Below, one piece after another: positions 37,301-48,691 of a DNA stretch of 64,000 bases; position 1 is the first letter of the stretch; every line of letters starts with the position of its first letter. A model generated the notes under the pieces. The model was not told where the DNA came from and ran no database searches. It saw only the letters and a list, made by a program, of their open reading frames with translations. A program made the translations under genes and the position numbers. Source of the DNA: Plasmodium brasilianum (Eukaryota; Apicomplexa; Aconoidasida; Haemosporida; Plasmodiidae); assembly GCF_023973825.1 (NCBI RefSeq), contig NC_090125.1, positions 2,564,928 to 2,628,927 of the forward strand, given 5' to 3'.

Positions 37301-38284
37301 ACTATTATTATTTATATTACTATTAACGTCATGATATGTACCCTCCATGTTTGTAACCTTCCCCTCCGTGTGTGCATGCACGTCCTGTCTTGTCATGAAT
37401 TCATCAGATGTGAAATTCTTACTCGACTGATTTTTGTCACATTCATCATTTCTGTTATTTATAGATCCTCTGTTCTGCTTATTGGAATTACCACTACGTC
37501 CTGTACCCTCACAATTCAAATATTTTAACAATTTTAAAATTTTCACTTGAAGAAAAGGATCATTAATACCATATATATCATATTCAGCTCCATGTGAATA
37601 ACCTGACATGACACAACTTTTTAAAATTTTCACAATTTTACTAGTATATACTCTTAAGATATGTTTATACTGTGGATTTTTTTCTATTAATGTTAACATT
37701 AATGTTACACCTGCACTTAAAACCCCATGGTTTCTATCATCTAACAGATTACTAATTTTTTCAATGAATAACTCTTCAATATCATTTGTTTTCTTTAATA
37801 TACGTATTGCACACATAACAGCTTTCTTTTTAATATATGGATTGTTAATATTCATCATTTCAACAATTTCATGTCTTAAAGAAGAGCACATTTCACTATT
37901 CGCAATATTTCCTAATGCACATAAAGCTAGTCCATTAATATACTGATTACTATTTCTTAAATCATTCTTAATAGAGTTTGTTACTAACATTAAAATATCC
38001 GTATTTTCATCTAACAAAATGGTTAACCCTAAATATCCTATTCTTTTAAACGTAAATTTATTTGAAGCTATCAATTTTAAGCATTCTATCTGACCAAAAT
38101 ATGTAGGGTATCCTAGCATATTTATAAATAACAATTTAGCTACATTTCTGTGTCTATAAATATTGTCCTCTTCCTTAAAAGCTGTTCTAATCAGAGCGCA
38201 CTCCTTAGCAACAACTGATCTTTCCTCTGCCGCGGTTTTGCAGTTTCGAATGCTTCGAATAAGTTCTCTAAGTTTTACTGACAT
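34365..38284 (-). CDS. AP1G: AP-1 complex subunit gamma (gamma-adaptin)
   Basis: Exons 38284-35347, 35125-35064, 34883-34698, 34580-34365; total 3402 nt, 1133 aa, all phases consistent. The N-terminus matches gamma-adaptins closely: KLRELIRSIR, then NVAKLLFINMLGYPTYFGQ, IECLKLIASNKFTFKRIGYL and LLDDRNHGVL. A helical solenoid trunk follows to about residue 600. It is interrupted by an N/S-rich insert at about 255-365 (SNVSNSNVS repeats) that other eukaryotes lack. The hinge is low complexity and carries an LLDLD clathrin-box-like motif near residue 833. The last three exons encode the gamma-ear domain (about 980-1133). AP-1 sorts cargo at the trans-Golgi and endosomes and recruits clathrin-type coats; in Plasmodium it is linked to rhoptry and apical traffic. 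Alternative reading through 35111 gives a nonsense tail and is rejected. Confidence 0.95.
37180..37325 (-). repeat. Trinucleotide-type coding repeat (SNVSN/NNN) in AP-1 gamma
   Basis: Repeats of tattactaacat on the plus strand encode Asn/Ser/Val tracts inserted in the adaptin trunk. Frame is maintained. Confidence 0.8.
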
Positions 38285-39230
38285 ATCTGCAGGTATAAAT
38301 GAGCGTATCAGTGAGTGTAGCGGTTAGTGTACAGGTTGGTATAGCAATTAGTGCAGCGCTTATTGTAGCGGTTATCGTAGCGGTTATCGTAGCGGTGAGT
38401 GTTACCGTGCGTACTTCCAGCACGTCTTCCAAATATTCGTTGTTAATGCGTTTTCCGCTGCTTTGCAAATTTCGAATCACTACACTTATAACTGTCAGTG
38501 TTATAAACGGCCTCTTAATTTTACCTTTTAATTTGCGCGTTTCTTTTTCGTACCACGTGCTCTTCCCAATCTCTTTTTTTTTACAAAATTCATAAGTTGT
38601 ATATTTTGTGCAAATATTTTAAGAAAAATAAATCATCCTCTTCTCTAAGAGAATAATAAAAAATTAATGGACGTCCTATATATATATATATGTGTTACCT
38701 ACGAATGTACACTAACATACGTGGGGAGAGAGTGACTTTGTAGTTTGTACATACACACAAATGCCTATACACGCATACATATATACATACACACATTTAT
38801 GTGCCTACATCAGTCTGTACGTGTAACAATTGATACATACACATGTATTTTACATTAACTCTTAAGAAAAAAGCATATTTCGTACTGTACACATTTTTCA
38901 ACATAAAAATAAAACAGAGTGGAATTAAAAAAAGGCGAAATATAACAAAATGAGGCAAGATAACGTGAAAAAAATAAAACAAAATGAAGAGAAGGTATAT
39001 TAATAAATACTATATCATTCATGCGTTATTTGCTTTTTACACATTTCACAAAAAAAAAAAAAAAAAAAAAAAAAGGAAAGAAATGATACATACTTAAAAT
39101 AACCGGCAGCGACCGGCACCATTACGAAGGGTATTTTTAGTTCTTTGAGTCATACACGTATACAAAAATATACATAGATATACCTACCTACACATACGGG
39201 TATGTGAGGGTATATACGCATATCTATCTA

Positions 39231-39278
<48 letters not shown>

Positions 39279-40618
39279 CACATACAGGCATACATATAGC
39301 ACTGCATATGATTGCTCTGTATTTTATTACCTTAGTTCACAACTCCTCCTTAATACAATATGTTATGTTCTAAATAAATCAATTACCAATTAATGCCTCA
39401 TTTCCGCTAATACATAAATATTATAACGTACATATATCGTATACTTTTCACATAAACTCCTTCTTGGAATAAATTTATGTTGAGCGTGAAAGTAGGTAAA
39501 TGTTGAAAGTTAAAAAAAAAAAAAGAAAAAGAATAAAAGTTAATACGTAAAAATTACTATAATATTATAGATTAATACGTGATTTAAAAAAAAGAAAAAA
39601 AAAAAAAAAAAATTGATAACCGCAAGGTCAATTTAAGTTATTAAAAAAAAAAAAAAAAAAAGAAAAAAAACGATGGATGCTCTAACATTGTTTGGTAACA
39701 TTCCTTTTTTTCGTTTTTCCTTTTTCCTTTTTCGTTTTTTCTTTTCTTTTCTTTTTTTTTTATTTCCTTTTTTCATTTTTTTTCATTTCTTTTTTTCATT
39801 TCTTTTTTTCATTTCTTTTTTTTATTTCTTTTTTTTATTTCTTTTTTTCCTTTTCTTTTTGTTTTATTTTTTCCCCTTGCCTGAGCAGCAACATTCGAAT
39901 AATTACTAACACTTCCATAATTTTAATTGTATCCTAACTCATATAAATGTACGTATATAACATATGTGCTGTATATAATTTGCGCTGGGCATAATTTTTA
40001 CATAATAACACAGTATTTATAATTCAAGGGAAAAGATAATAAGGATGCTGAAATGTGAAAAATATTATGATATGTACAATAATGTGCATATTATATATAA
40101 CTGTGTAATAATTCTTTGTTAAAAATTATTAATATAAACTAAATTACATATAAATATAGTTGGTTATAAGTGTATTAAAACATTTGTACACCTTTCTGGT
40201 TTTCGCAAAAAAAGAGGAATAATAAATAAATAAATAAATTATTGAACGGATGGTAGAATAATTAAATGATTAGATAAATGAATAAAGCATTACATGAAGT
40301 ACACACAAAAAAAAAAAAAAAAAAAAAAAAAAAATGCAATTAGAGAGATAATACACAACTTTATATTTCCTAAAAAAGGGAACAGGGGAGCAGTAAAACT
40401 AGTCATTTTGTGTCCCTGCTCTGCTACTACTACTGCTTCTCATACCCCTACGTGTGCTTATCCATTTAACACATCCTTGAAGCGGACGAGATATATATAC
40501 CCATTTTTTATTCCATTAACGTGTGCCCACTGCACGAACATACATATATATTTGTGCACTTGAAACAAAGAGCGAGAAATTAATATCCTTTGTCTTCTGT
40601 ACAATATTACTTAAAATA
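38285..40618. other. Intergenic region upstream of AP-1 gamma
   Basis: 38296-38480 is unusually GC-rich with a 12-bp repeat (gtagcggttatc type, about four copies); frames are open on both strands but no exon joins to the adaptin start in phase. Further on are (TA)n at 39233-39271, a CT-rich tract 39700-39880 with ttttttcatttc repeats, and poly(A) 40308-40334. No other gene support. Confidence 0.5.
38330..38405. repeat. 12-bp GC-richer repeat upstream of AP-1 gamma
   Basis: Imperfect units around gtagcggttatc just upstream of the adaptin start codon, probably in the leader. Confidence 0.6.
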
Positions 40619-41419
40619 ATGATTATTTTTGAATTCCCCTCCAAACAAAAAGTTTTAAATATTATTATTAATACTATTGTGTCAAATGAAAAAAAATGGA
40701 ATTTTTTTGAAGAAGGAAGCAAAGCTTATAATAGGAAGTTTGTAACAAGATAAACATACATTATTTCTTAATAGCATTATTTTATTGTATAATGCTCATT
40801 TGTGTAACAGTATGTTGTACAGATGAGTGTATGCGAGTAAGTGTGCATGTGCTTTTTTTTGTTCTTATGTAATTGTATGTATATATATATGTATGTCTTG
40901 TTTAGGGGCAATAATTACCCATATCCACTCTACGAGCGTTCAATTTTAATTTTCAAAAAAATTAATAAACTCAGTGCTACTACATTCTTGTGCATAGAGC
41001 AACGTTTAACTAATAAAACAAACGTAAAACGTAAGTTATACATTTAACGTGATGTTAAATAGGATAATATTAAAAGTTTATGAAAAAAAAAAAAAAAATT
41101 CCCCGTCATTTCATGGAACATTGTTATGCTTTATTTCGTTGCAACTTAATACATTTTGACAACTGAGAACTTTGCTTTAGTACATATCTCAAATGAACAG
41201 TATATAATAAAATAAAACGAATGAAGGAAAATGATTATATTATTGCAAATGTCAGAATATCCCGGTGTGTGTACGTTAATTTTTTTTTTTATTTAAAATT
41301 ATTACATGAGGGTTCCTAAGTGCGCCTCCATTTATGTTAAAACAGGTGTACCTTTACCCAAGCGCACACATGTGTACACATATATACAAATGCGGCATTT
41401 TAAAAAAACTGCAAAATAG
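40619..41419 (+). CDS. Candidate small three-exon gene, 105 aa, unrecognised
   Basis: Model: exons 40619-40737, 40906-41030, 41346-41419; total 318 nt, phases consistent. ATG sits in an AAAATAATG context. Exon 1 reads MIIFEFPSKQKVLNIIINTI, then EKKWNFFEEGSKAYNRK. Exon 2 reads GNNYPYPLYERSILIFKKIN, then a TTFLCIEQRL segment, and ends at a strong GTAAGT donor. Exon 3 reads VPLPKRTHVYTYIQMRHFKK and stops. Residue composition (Trp, Gly, Pro, Cys, Arg) is unlike the surrounding non-coding frames. The first donor (GTTTGT) is weak. No family is recognised; the basic end and size would suit an organellar or ribosome-associated protein, which is a guess. Confidence 0.45.
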
Positions 41420-43374
41420 CAAGTGTGATACGTTAAAAGGAATTGGGGTAACTAAAGGGACAAGACAAAAAATTTTGTACGTTATATATCCTTTTTTATG
41501 TGAGTATATAATTCGAAACAACCAAACATTTATGTTTGTACTTATGCGTTGGGAGTTGAGAACGTGAAATTTTACTTGTTACATTTTTACACATATACAA
41601 AAGTGCTGCATATGTGGACCTATTTTGCACTTCCTTTGAACGTACATATATAGAGAGATAGATGACAGATAGATAATTAGGTAGATAGATAAATGTATTC
41701 TTGGCTAAATACATTTTTGATACCAATACTAAGACTTTTATAAAATGTATAAATGTGATAAGAATAATATCGCCATATATTTTGTGTTTAGATGTCTGAC
41801 TTTTCCGTCAAACTTTTTTTGTCTTGAAACAATTTTATCCTTACAACTTTGTGTAAATTTTCCTTTTTTTTTTCTTTTTTTCGGAATACGAATAACGCAT
41901 TTTGAAAAAAAAAAAAAAAAAAAAAAAATTTCCATTGATCAGATAATATTATTACTTCATATTGTTCAAGTGTATGAAATAAAGGCGTTTAAAAGTCTTT
42001 TTTGTCCATATCATGTTGCATTGGGAAGAAAAGGAAATAAAAAATGAATTAATTAATATATATAGTTTTCCTCTTATTTGTTATAATATTTTTTACTTTA
42101 ACTAAAGGAGTTTATATGAATGTAATCCTCATATAATAAAACAGAATACATGTTAAAAATTTTAATACGACTTTAATATGCAATAGTGATATCTATATTT
42201 TCAAACTTTCTCAATATGAGAACACAATAAATTGCAATAATATATTTTTCTTTTTTCCATTATTTAAGGAAAAGAAAAAAATAAATAAAATAATAAAATA
42301 AGCCAGTTAAAAAATACGGAAAGAAATACATGAACACCCAAAATAAACAAATAAATGAAATAATTGAAAAGTAAATAACATAACGATGGGATGAAAGGCT
42401 TTTATATAAAAAATGCTACGAAAATTGTTTACCTAAAAAGGCATCAAAAAAAAAAAAAAAATTCAACAAATAAAAAAAAAGAAATATGAAATATGTACTA
42501 AGTAATGCGTAATATGTAAATGAAATATGAAATATGAAATAAGAAATATTTAAATGATATATAAAATGCGTTACGTAAAATATGTTATATAAAATACGTT
42601 ATATAAAGTATGTTATATAAAATACGTTATATAAAGTATGTTATATAAAATATGTTAAATAAAATGTGTTATATAAAATAGGTAATATGAATTAAGAAAA
42701 GGTTAGCCTTTATAAATAATTTAGAAGAGCTAAATCAAGTTTTGACAAACCTGAAAAGTTCAAAAAAAAAATACAATTTCTAGAAAATAGAGTGGTACTA
42801 TACATTGTGTACATATATATTTATATATATATATAACGCTATAAAATTATGTATATATACTATACTTATTTATATTACAGTATAGTATGATATAATATAA
42901 AATAAATTTATTTTGTAAAAAATAGGAAAACCAAATTTAAAACGAAATAAACTGACTTAAAATAAAAAAAAAAAAAAAGAAAAAAAAAAGCGAATTGAAG
43001 CGAAAAATGTACGGAAAAATGACACAATTATTAATGTACTATTTATAAAAAAAAGAAAAAAAAAAAAAAAAAGATGAAATAATTAAAACAATCTCTCTCC
43101 GGGCTCCCCCCCCAAAAAAAAAAGAAATAATAATAAAATTATAAAATAAATAAAGACGCATCAATCTAAATAGTAGTAACCCTTTGTTCCTGAAAATATC
43201 AAAAAAAAAAAAAAAAAAAAAGGTAAATGTGTAAATATTTATGAAAACTGAATAAAATAAAACTGAAGTACAGAGGCAAAACATAATAGCAGCACACTAA
43301 AAGGGGGAAAAAGTAAGAGACAAAAAAAGAAAAAAAATAGCAAAAAAAAATAAATAAAATCAAAAAAGAAAAAA
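41420..43374. other. Intergenic region upstream of haemolysin III
   Basis: Contains A-rich leader-like DNA, poly(A) tracts, atgaaatatgaaat repeats (42485-42550), a tgttatataaaatacgttat repeat (42575-42690) and an unusual C8 run at 43105-43112. The 41334-41567 and 41745-42047 frames are not supported beyond the third exon of the small candidate gene. Confidence 0.5.
42570..42690. repeat. ttatataaaatacg/tatg short tandem repeat
   Basis: About seven imperfect 16-17 bp units (acgttatataaagtatg type) upstream of the haemolysin III gene. Confidence 0.75.
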
Positions 43375-44476
43375 ATGAGAGATTTAGGGAATTACTTCAA
43401 CGTAAACTACAGTAAAAAGAAATTTGCAGATGTCAAAAAATATTTCAGCAAAGTAGACATATTTGATGTAACTGGCACAACGAGTATAGACGATGATAGA
43501 ATTAGCTCTTTTTTAAATTCAAAAAATTTATCTGAAAATGATAGGAAAATAGTAGAATTATATCGTGAAAAGAAAATAAGTAAGGTCATATTAATTAAAT
43601 ATATGGAACGATATGAAACCACCATACTTAGAGGTAAAATACATCTAATATTAGTATTATTATCCCCTATATGGATGTTTTATATGTTATATTTATCCAA
43701 GACGATAACAGCAAAAATATTTACATCCATCTCAGCAATATGTATCTTTTTTAATTTCTTTGCCTCCTTTTTACTTCATAATTTCGAATGGAAACCCAAT
43801 TTATTTTTTTTAATTGAAAAAATTGATCATATAGGAATCTTTTTAATGATTAGTGGTTCATGTTTGCCAGTACCTGGCTTATTATTTAATAAGATGAAAC
43901 TATTTGTTTATTTGACTCTTCAATTATTTTCTGTACTATTTGGAAGTCTGTTTATTTGTCGTAGTTGTTTCTCATCTGGAAATAGAATTACAAGGGCATG
44001 TACTTATATAATAGCAGGATTCTTACATGCAGTTTTTATTAAAGACTATTTTGTTTGTCTACTAACGAATGAAATTATTTTCTTAATCCTTCTTGCTATA
44101 TTATATGTTGTCGGGGCTATCATATATTCTATTAAGAAGCCAAATATAATTTCAGGTGGGTAATTACGTAAATATGCTACACGTTTGCAAATATATATTA
44201 GAAGCGAGTTCGTGTACTTATATCCATATACATATATGTACACACATATACCAGCACATCTATAGTCACATACTTACCCCTGCAGGTTGCTATATCTTAT
44301 TACCATCATTCAGTGCGCTTTGTATCATTTTTGTTTACATCCACTTATGCCTTTATCAATTTTTTTGATTATTTACAGGTATCATTGAATTTCACGACGT
44401 TTTTCACATGTGCTGCCTAGGAAGTGCTGTGTGTACATTTGCCTTGAACTGCAGTGTTATAAGAAGGAAATCATAA
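43375..44476 (+). CDS. HlyIII: Haemolysin III / PAQR family membrane protein
   Basis: Exons 43375-44155 and 44379-44476 (donor TCAG|GTGGGT, acceptor TTTACAG|GT); 879 nt, 292 aa. The N-terminal 85 residues are soluble and charged, followed by seven hydrophobic helices. PAQR/HlyIII metal-site motifs are present: S131-x3-H135 (SFLLH), D151 followed by H152, and H266-x3-H270 (HDVFH). The last motif is encoded by the short second exon, so a one-exon model would miss it. Family members are seven-helix proteins with a bound zinc. The P. falciparum protein (PF3D7_1455400 by synteny) has been reported to form pores and to reside in the digestive vacuole. Role here is by homology only. Confidence 0.93.
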
Positions 44477-45354
44477 TTTTTTTTGTATGAATATTTTATG
44501 TATATATACATGTATGTATATAATCATATATTTGTTATGGAAGAAGAGCAAACTTGTATTTTTTCCACTTTAAAAAATGAAATGCAGAGGTGTACGATAT
44601 TTAGAGGTGTACAATATTTAGAGGTGTACGATATTTAGAGGTGTACGATATTTAGAGGTGTACGATATTTAGAGGTGTACGATATTTAGAGGTGTACGAA
44701 ATGTAGAGGTGTACGAAATGTAGAAATGTACAGAATGTAGAGATATATGAGCGCACTGATATTTGATATGCTATTTTATAATATATTGTTATATGCATAT
44801 AAATAAATATGTACACACACATAAATATATATACATACGAACATACGCGCGTGCATACATGCGCGGGTAATCCATACATGTAGAGAGTGCCCATGTTAAT
44901 TGAACCAAAGAGTTATAAAGAACACCGTCAATGCCATCTCCCAAAATATGTGTACGTTGAATACACGTTGAATGGAATATATAAATGAACTTTTATATGA
45001 TTTATTTCTTTAATTTTTATTTTGATAAATTGCCTAGTTGTTACTGTTTCATGTATATGTGTATACGATAAGTTATCAATCATATTTTTTTGTATATAAT
45101 GGTTAAATTATTTATGCGCACATAAATACGCATACGCACGTATAAATAAATAAGTATATATATATATATATGTGCCTTACGGTAAATTAAAAATTTATGT
45201 TTATGAATGTTACATTAATTTTATGCAGTCTACATTCATCTTCGGTGAAGGCTGTTTTTTTTTAAATGTATTTTAGTATATATTTATTGAATCCTACTAT
45301 TTTCTTGATTTTACTGTGTTTTTTCTTTTTAGTTCTTTTTCATTTCGTTTCGTT
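44477..45354. other. Intergenic region after haemolysin III
   Basis: Holds the 17-bp minisatellite at 44585-44735, CA/TA microsatellites near 44810-44870 and 45150-45172. No exon is supported. Confidence 0.5.
44585..44735. repeat. 17-bp tandem repeat
   Basis: Unit agaggtgtacgatattt, about nine copies, the last ones diverging (acgaaatgt). It lies about 110 bp downstream of the haemolysin III stop. Confidence 0.9.
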
Positions 45355-45791
45355 TCATATCTTTTTTTTTTTTTTTTTTTTTTTTTTCTCCTGTTTTAAA
45401 TGAATCAACCACATAAATGTACCTAGGAAAATTGCACCGAGTATCCCTTCCAGTTCTATATTATATTTCATCAAACATATGGCGTAATGTGGAAATAAAA
45501 TGGAATGTAGTATTGAAATGAGTAAGTCCCTAACTTGGTCAGAGTAATTTATGGTGTACTTAACATAAAATTGGTTTATTTTTGTAAAAAAAAAAAAAAA
45601 AAAAGGGAAGTAGAACTGTGTAAGCTTCTGTTCTCATTTCTGTAATGAGCTATAAATTGTACACACTTACACGTTTGTATATATTGTGTATTCATGTATA
45701 TGTACTTACCACAATATGGAGCACAAAAAGGGTAATTATTATACCTCACACATGGTGATAGAGTGCGTGTGTATAGTCTTCCATGAATCAT
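45355..45791 (-). CDS. Candidate small three-exon membrane protein gene, about 102 aa
   Basis: Model on the minus strand: exons 45791-45710, 45639-45617, 45558-45355; total 309 nt, phases consistent. Exon 1 starts MIHGRLYTRTLSPCVRYNNY and ends at a strong G|GTAAGT. Exon 3 reads YTINYSDQVRDLLISILHSI, then FPHYAICLMKYNIELEG and a membrane segment ILGAIFLGTFMWLIHLKQE. It then runs into a lysine tail encoded by A26 before TGA. The third exon is clearly protein-like and has no counterpart frame on the other strand. The middle exon is only 23 nt with a weak donor (GTTCTA), so the 5' structure is less certain than exon 3. Size and one membrane helix suit a mitochondrial inner-membrane complex subunit, but this is not shown. 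Confidence 0.5.
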
Positions 45792-46196
45792 ATTAAAAGA
45801 AAATTTAATAAAATATGTACTTTGAATCTTTTTAAGGATTGTGTATTTGACCAAAGGTACATATTATTGACAGAAAAGAGAAAAGGCGAAAAAACAAAAA
45901 AACAAAAATAATTAATAAAAAAAAGAAAGAACAACTAAAAATATGTTTATGGGAAAAAAGAGTGACTAAAAAAACATTAATAAAAGAGAGGAGGAACTTG
46001 GAGAAATTAACAAAGGTGAAAAATGAAAAAATGAAATAACTAAAATTGAAATTAAATGGGAAAAGAAAGACACAGATGGGCAAAAATAGGGAAGTATATA
46101 AAGGGAGATAAACAAAAACGACTAGCACCCAAATATGGGCATTGTGCATATTGTTGATATTGCGCATATTCTGTGTACTCATATGATCCTTGTGCG

Positions 46197-46238
<42 letters not shown>

Positions 46239-46351
46239 ACTTAATAATACAAGTTAACTCCAACTTGTGCATTAATTTTTCCCGTTTATCTTCGTATCCA
46301 TCAAGTGACTAGTTTATACTGATACCTCTAAACAATGAAAAGTTTATGTCA
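45792..46351. other. Intergenic region
   Basis: Purine-rich on the plus strand (45870-46100) and a T35-type homopolymer at 46201-46235. The 116-codon minus frame here is F/L-only and is not called. Confidence 0.5.
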
Positions 46352-48691
46352 TCACATAGGTCGTGCAAGTATTTGAACTTTTTTAGGAAGGGGTTGCATC
46401 ATTTGACCATTTGGGTTTATGAAATTTTGTCTTCTTAGTTGACCATGTTGTATATATTGAAGTGGTTGATCATATTGTACCGATTGCGCATGCTGGAATG
46501 GTTGACCATATTGTACCGATTGTGTATTTTGGAGTGGTTGACCATATTGCACCGATGGTGTATTTTGGAGTGGTTGACTATATTGTACCGATGGTGTATT
46601 TTGGAGTGGTTGACTATATTGTACCGGTTGAGTATGTTGAGGAGATTTATTTGTTGCTACACAACCTGCAGTGCTACAAGTAGGTAAATATTCACTAGAT
46701 GTAGAAGAGTAACGCATTATAGGTTTATTTACATTCATGTTTTGTGACAACGAATTAAGTTGTATAAGATTTGGTGTTGCATGATTTAAGTTATTATTAT
46801 TTGGATATACTGTTCTTCGTTGAGGAAGAATATTATTTGATACTTGATCTTGAACAAAAGTATTACGAGGTATATAATTTTGATTGTTATATGAAGTTAA
46901 ATTATTGGCTAATGCTGCTGCTTGTGGTATCTGTTGTATATAGTTTCTTTCGTATGATAATGGCATTTGAACATTCTGTGCATTCGTATATGCTTCTAAA
47001 TTTTGCGTCTGTGGAAGTAGTTGTACTGCTGGCAGTGGCATCGATTGTACTGTTGACGATGAAACTGACTGAAATTTGGAGGAAGGAACTACTTGCATCA
47101 AGGGGTTCGTCATAACGTGTTGCTGATTTAGTACCATTGCATTAAGCTCAGGTTGTGAAGTCATTTGTGCATACGAAGGATGTACATACTGGTAAGCCCT
47201 CGGCTCATATAAATTAAGCAAATTATTATTATAAAGTTGCTGCTGATTTTGCTGCTGATTTTGCTGCTGATTTTGCTGCTGATTTTGCTGCTGATTTTGC
47301 TGCTGTTGTTGCTGCTGTTGTTGCTGCTGTTGTTGCTGCATAGCTATTACGTTATTAATAGAACTGGTTGTAGAATGAGGATACTGTACCTGACACGCAC
47401 TTGAACCCTGAGTATGATCATTCATCATATATACATTTGGCATCATCTGTTGAGATATATCAAAAGTTTCATTATTATCTACTTGGATTATGTTCGTTGG
47501 TATTATTGTATCATTGCCTGAATTTGTGTTCCCTTTAAAAAAACAATTTCTATTATAAACTACTGGTTCTTTTTTTATGTTCACTAAAGATGGGTATTTT
47601 ATAGCCTCATTTATTGCACCATTAGTACAAGTAGCAGTAGTAACAGCAGTAGCACCAGTAGCGATAGCATAATTTTCTAGTGGCATATCTAACTGAATGG
47701 GTGTTGTGTCCATATCCGTAGGATTCTGTAAAATGGCTGGGTCGTTTTTTATAATTATATTTGGCCTTGTACTATTTACATATATAGGTTGGGGAGCTTT
47801 ATTTTTAAAAACGATATTTGCTGGTGGCGGATTAATTACTAAGGGTGGTCTTGGCTCATTAGTTACTATAACAGTTGGAGGTTGTCTTATATATAACTGT
47901 GGAAGGACTTGTTGATTTTTTAATACAACAGGAGTTGTTGGGTCTACATAGTTAGGGCTTAATACATTCATAGAGTTATTCATTTTTTCTGGTGTGTTTA
48001 TGATAAATGGGTACGCCTTACTATTATTATTATTATTATTAATATTATTATTATTAATATTGTTATTGTAATTGCTATTGTTATTATTACTGTTATTGTT
48101 GCTATTATTATTGTTATTACGATCCTCCGCGTAAATCATCCTACTGTTTAATGTCATTACGGGCTGCTCGTATTGATTGTTTGCATTTGTATAAGAGTAA
48201 TCGGAAATTTCCCCGTTTTTGATAGGGGTGTTGTTAACACCATTGTTATTTCCATTGATATTACCGTCATTGTCATTATTACAATAGTTATTACGATTAT
48301 TATTACCACTGTTATTACAATTATTATTACAATTATTATTACCACTGTTATTATTGTTACCATTCATGGTATAATTTTTATGGGATTTCCTTTTGGACCC
48401 CCTTTCTCGTTTTCCAATTTTGTTTGTAAACATATCCTCCTGGGAATATGATACATTCATATCATTGTTTTTTTTCGTATTTGATTTTTTATATTTATCT
48501 TCATACTTATTACATTCATCATTGTCATTTTTGGTAACAAATTCCACCCATCCTTCAAATTCTATTTCTCCCTCATCAGTGCATGTATCACTATGTGTAG
48601 AACCGTTTACCGTTGGTTTGCAATATGTTGAACCCCCACTAGAATATCTATGTTTTCTACTTGAACTCCTTCTAGATTTAAGCACATCCAT
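46352..48691 (-). CDS. Q/N/P-rich conserved Plasmodium protein with proline-spaced V/I repeats
   Basis: Single exon, 779 aa. Order: a Ser/Arg-rich basic start (MDVLKSRRSSSRKHRYSSGG), a short conserved acidic segment (DEGEIEFEGWVEFVTKND, about 38-56), and an Asn-rich tract (about 105-230). A core follows at about 255-345, of repeated hydrophobic-proline phrases such as PPTVIVTNEPRPPLVINPPP and IVFKNKAPQPIYVN. Then come poly-Gln/NQQQ repeats (about 450-490) and a C-terminal 12-residue repeat (QPLQNTPSVQYG type). The P/V/I core resembles repeats in apicomplexan cytoskeletal or pellicle proteins, an impression and not an assignment. No signal peptide or membrane helix. Probably PF3D7_1455300 by position; function unknown. 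Confidence 0.85.
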   Translation of the reverse strand: MDVLKSRRSSSRKHRYSSGGSTYCKPTVNGSTHSDTCTDEGEIEFEGWVEFVTKNDNDECNKYEDKYKKSNTKKNNDMNVSYSQEDMFTNKIGKRERGSKRKSHKNYTMNGNNNNSGNNNCNNNCNNSGNNNRNNYCNNDNDGNINGNNNGVNNTPIKNGEISDYSYTNANNQYEQPVMTLNSRMIYAEDRNNNNNSNNNSNNNNSNYNNNINNNNINNNNNNSKAYPFIINTPEKMNNSMNVLSPNYVDPTTPVVLKNQQVLPQLYIRQPPTVIVTNEPRPPLVINPPPANIVFKNKAPQPIYVNSTRPNIIIKNDPAILQNPTDMDTTPIQLDMPLENYAIATGATAVTTATCTNGAINEAIKYPSLVNIKKEPVVYNRNCFFKGNTNSGNDTIIPTNIIQVDNNETFDISQQMMPNVYMMNDHTQGSSACQVQYPHSTTSSINNVIAMQQQQQQQQQQQQQQNQQQNQQQNQQQNQQQNQQQLYNNNLLNLYEPRAYQYVHPSYAQMTSQPELNAMVLNQQHVMTNPLMQVVPSSKFQSVSSSTVQSMPLPAVQLLPQTQNLEAYTNAQNVQMPLSYERNYIQQIPQAAALANNLTSYNNQNYIPRNTFVQDQVSNNILPQRRTVYPNNNNLNHATPNLIQLNSLSQNMNVNKPIMRYSSTSSEYLPTCSTAGCVATNKSPQHTQPVQYSQPLQNTPSVQYSQPLQNTPSVQYGQPLQNTQSVQYGQPFQHAQSVQYDQPLQYIQHGQLRRQNFINPNGQMMQPLPKKVQILARPM
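46440..46650 (-). repeat. 36-bp coding repeat (QPLQNTPSVQYG)
   Basis: About five to six near-identical in-frame units at the C-terminus of the 46352-48691 gene. Confidence 0.85.
47230..47340 (-). repeat. CAG/NQQQ coding microsatellite
   Basis: Plus strand ttgctgctgatt repeats encode NQQQ units followed by pure glutamine. Length is likely variable between isolates. Confidence 0.85.

Noticed and set aside
39673..39937. F-rich plus frames of 78-81 codons
   Set aside because: Translation of a CT-rich tract with no other residues.
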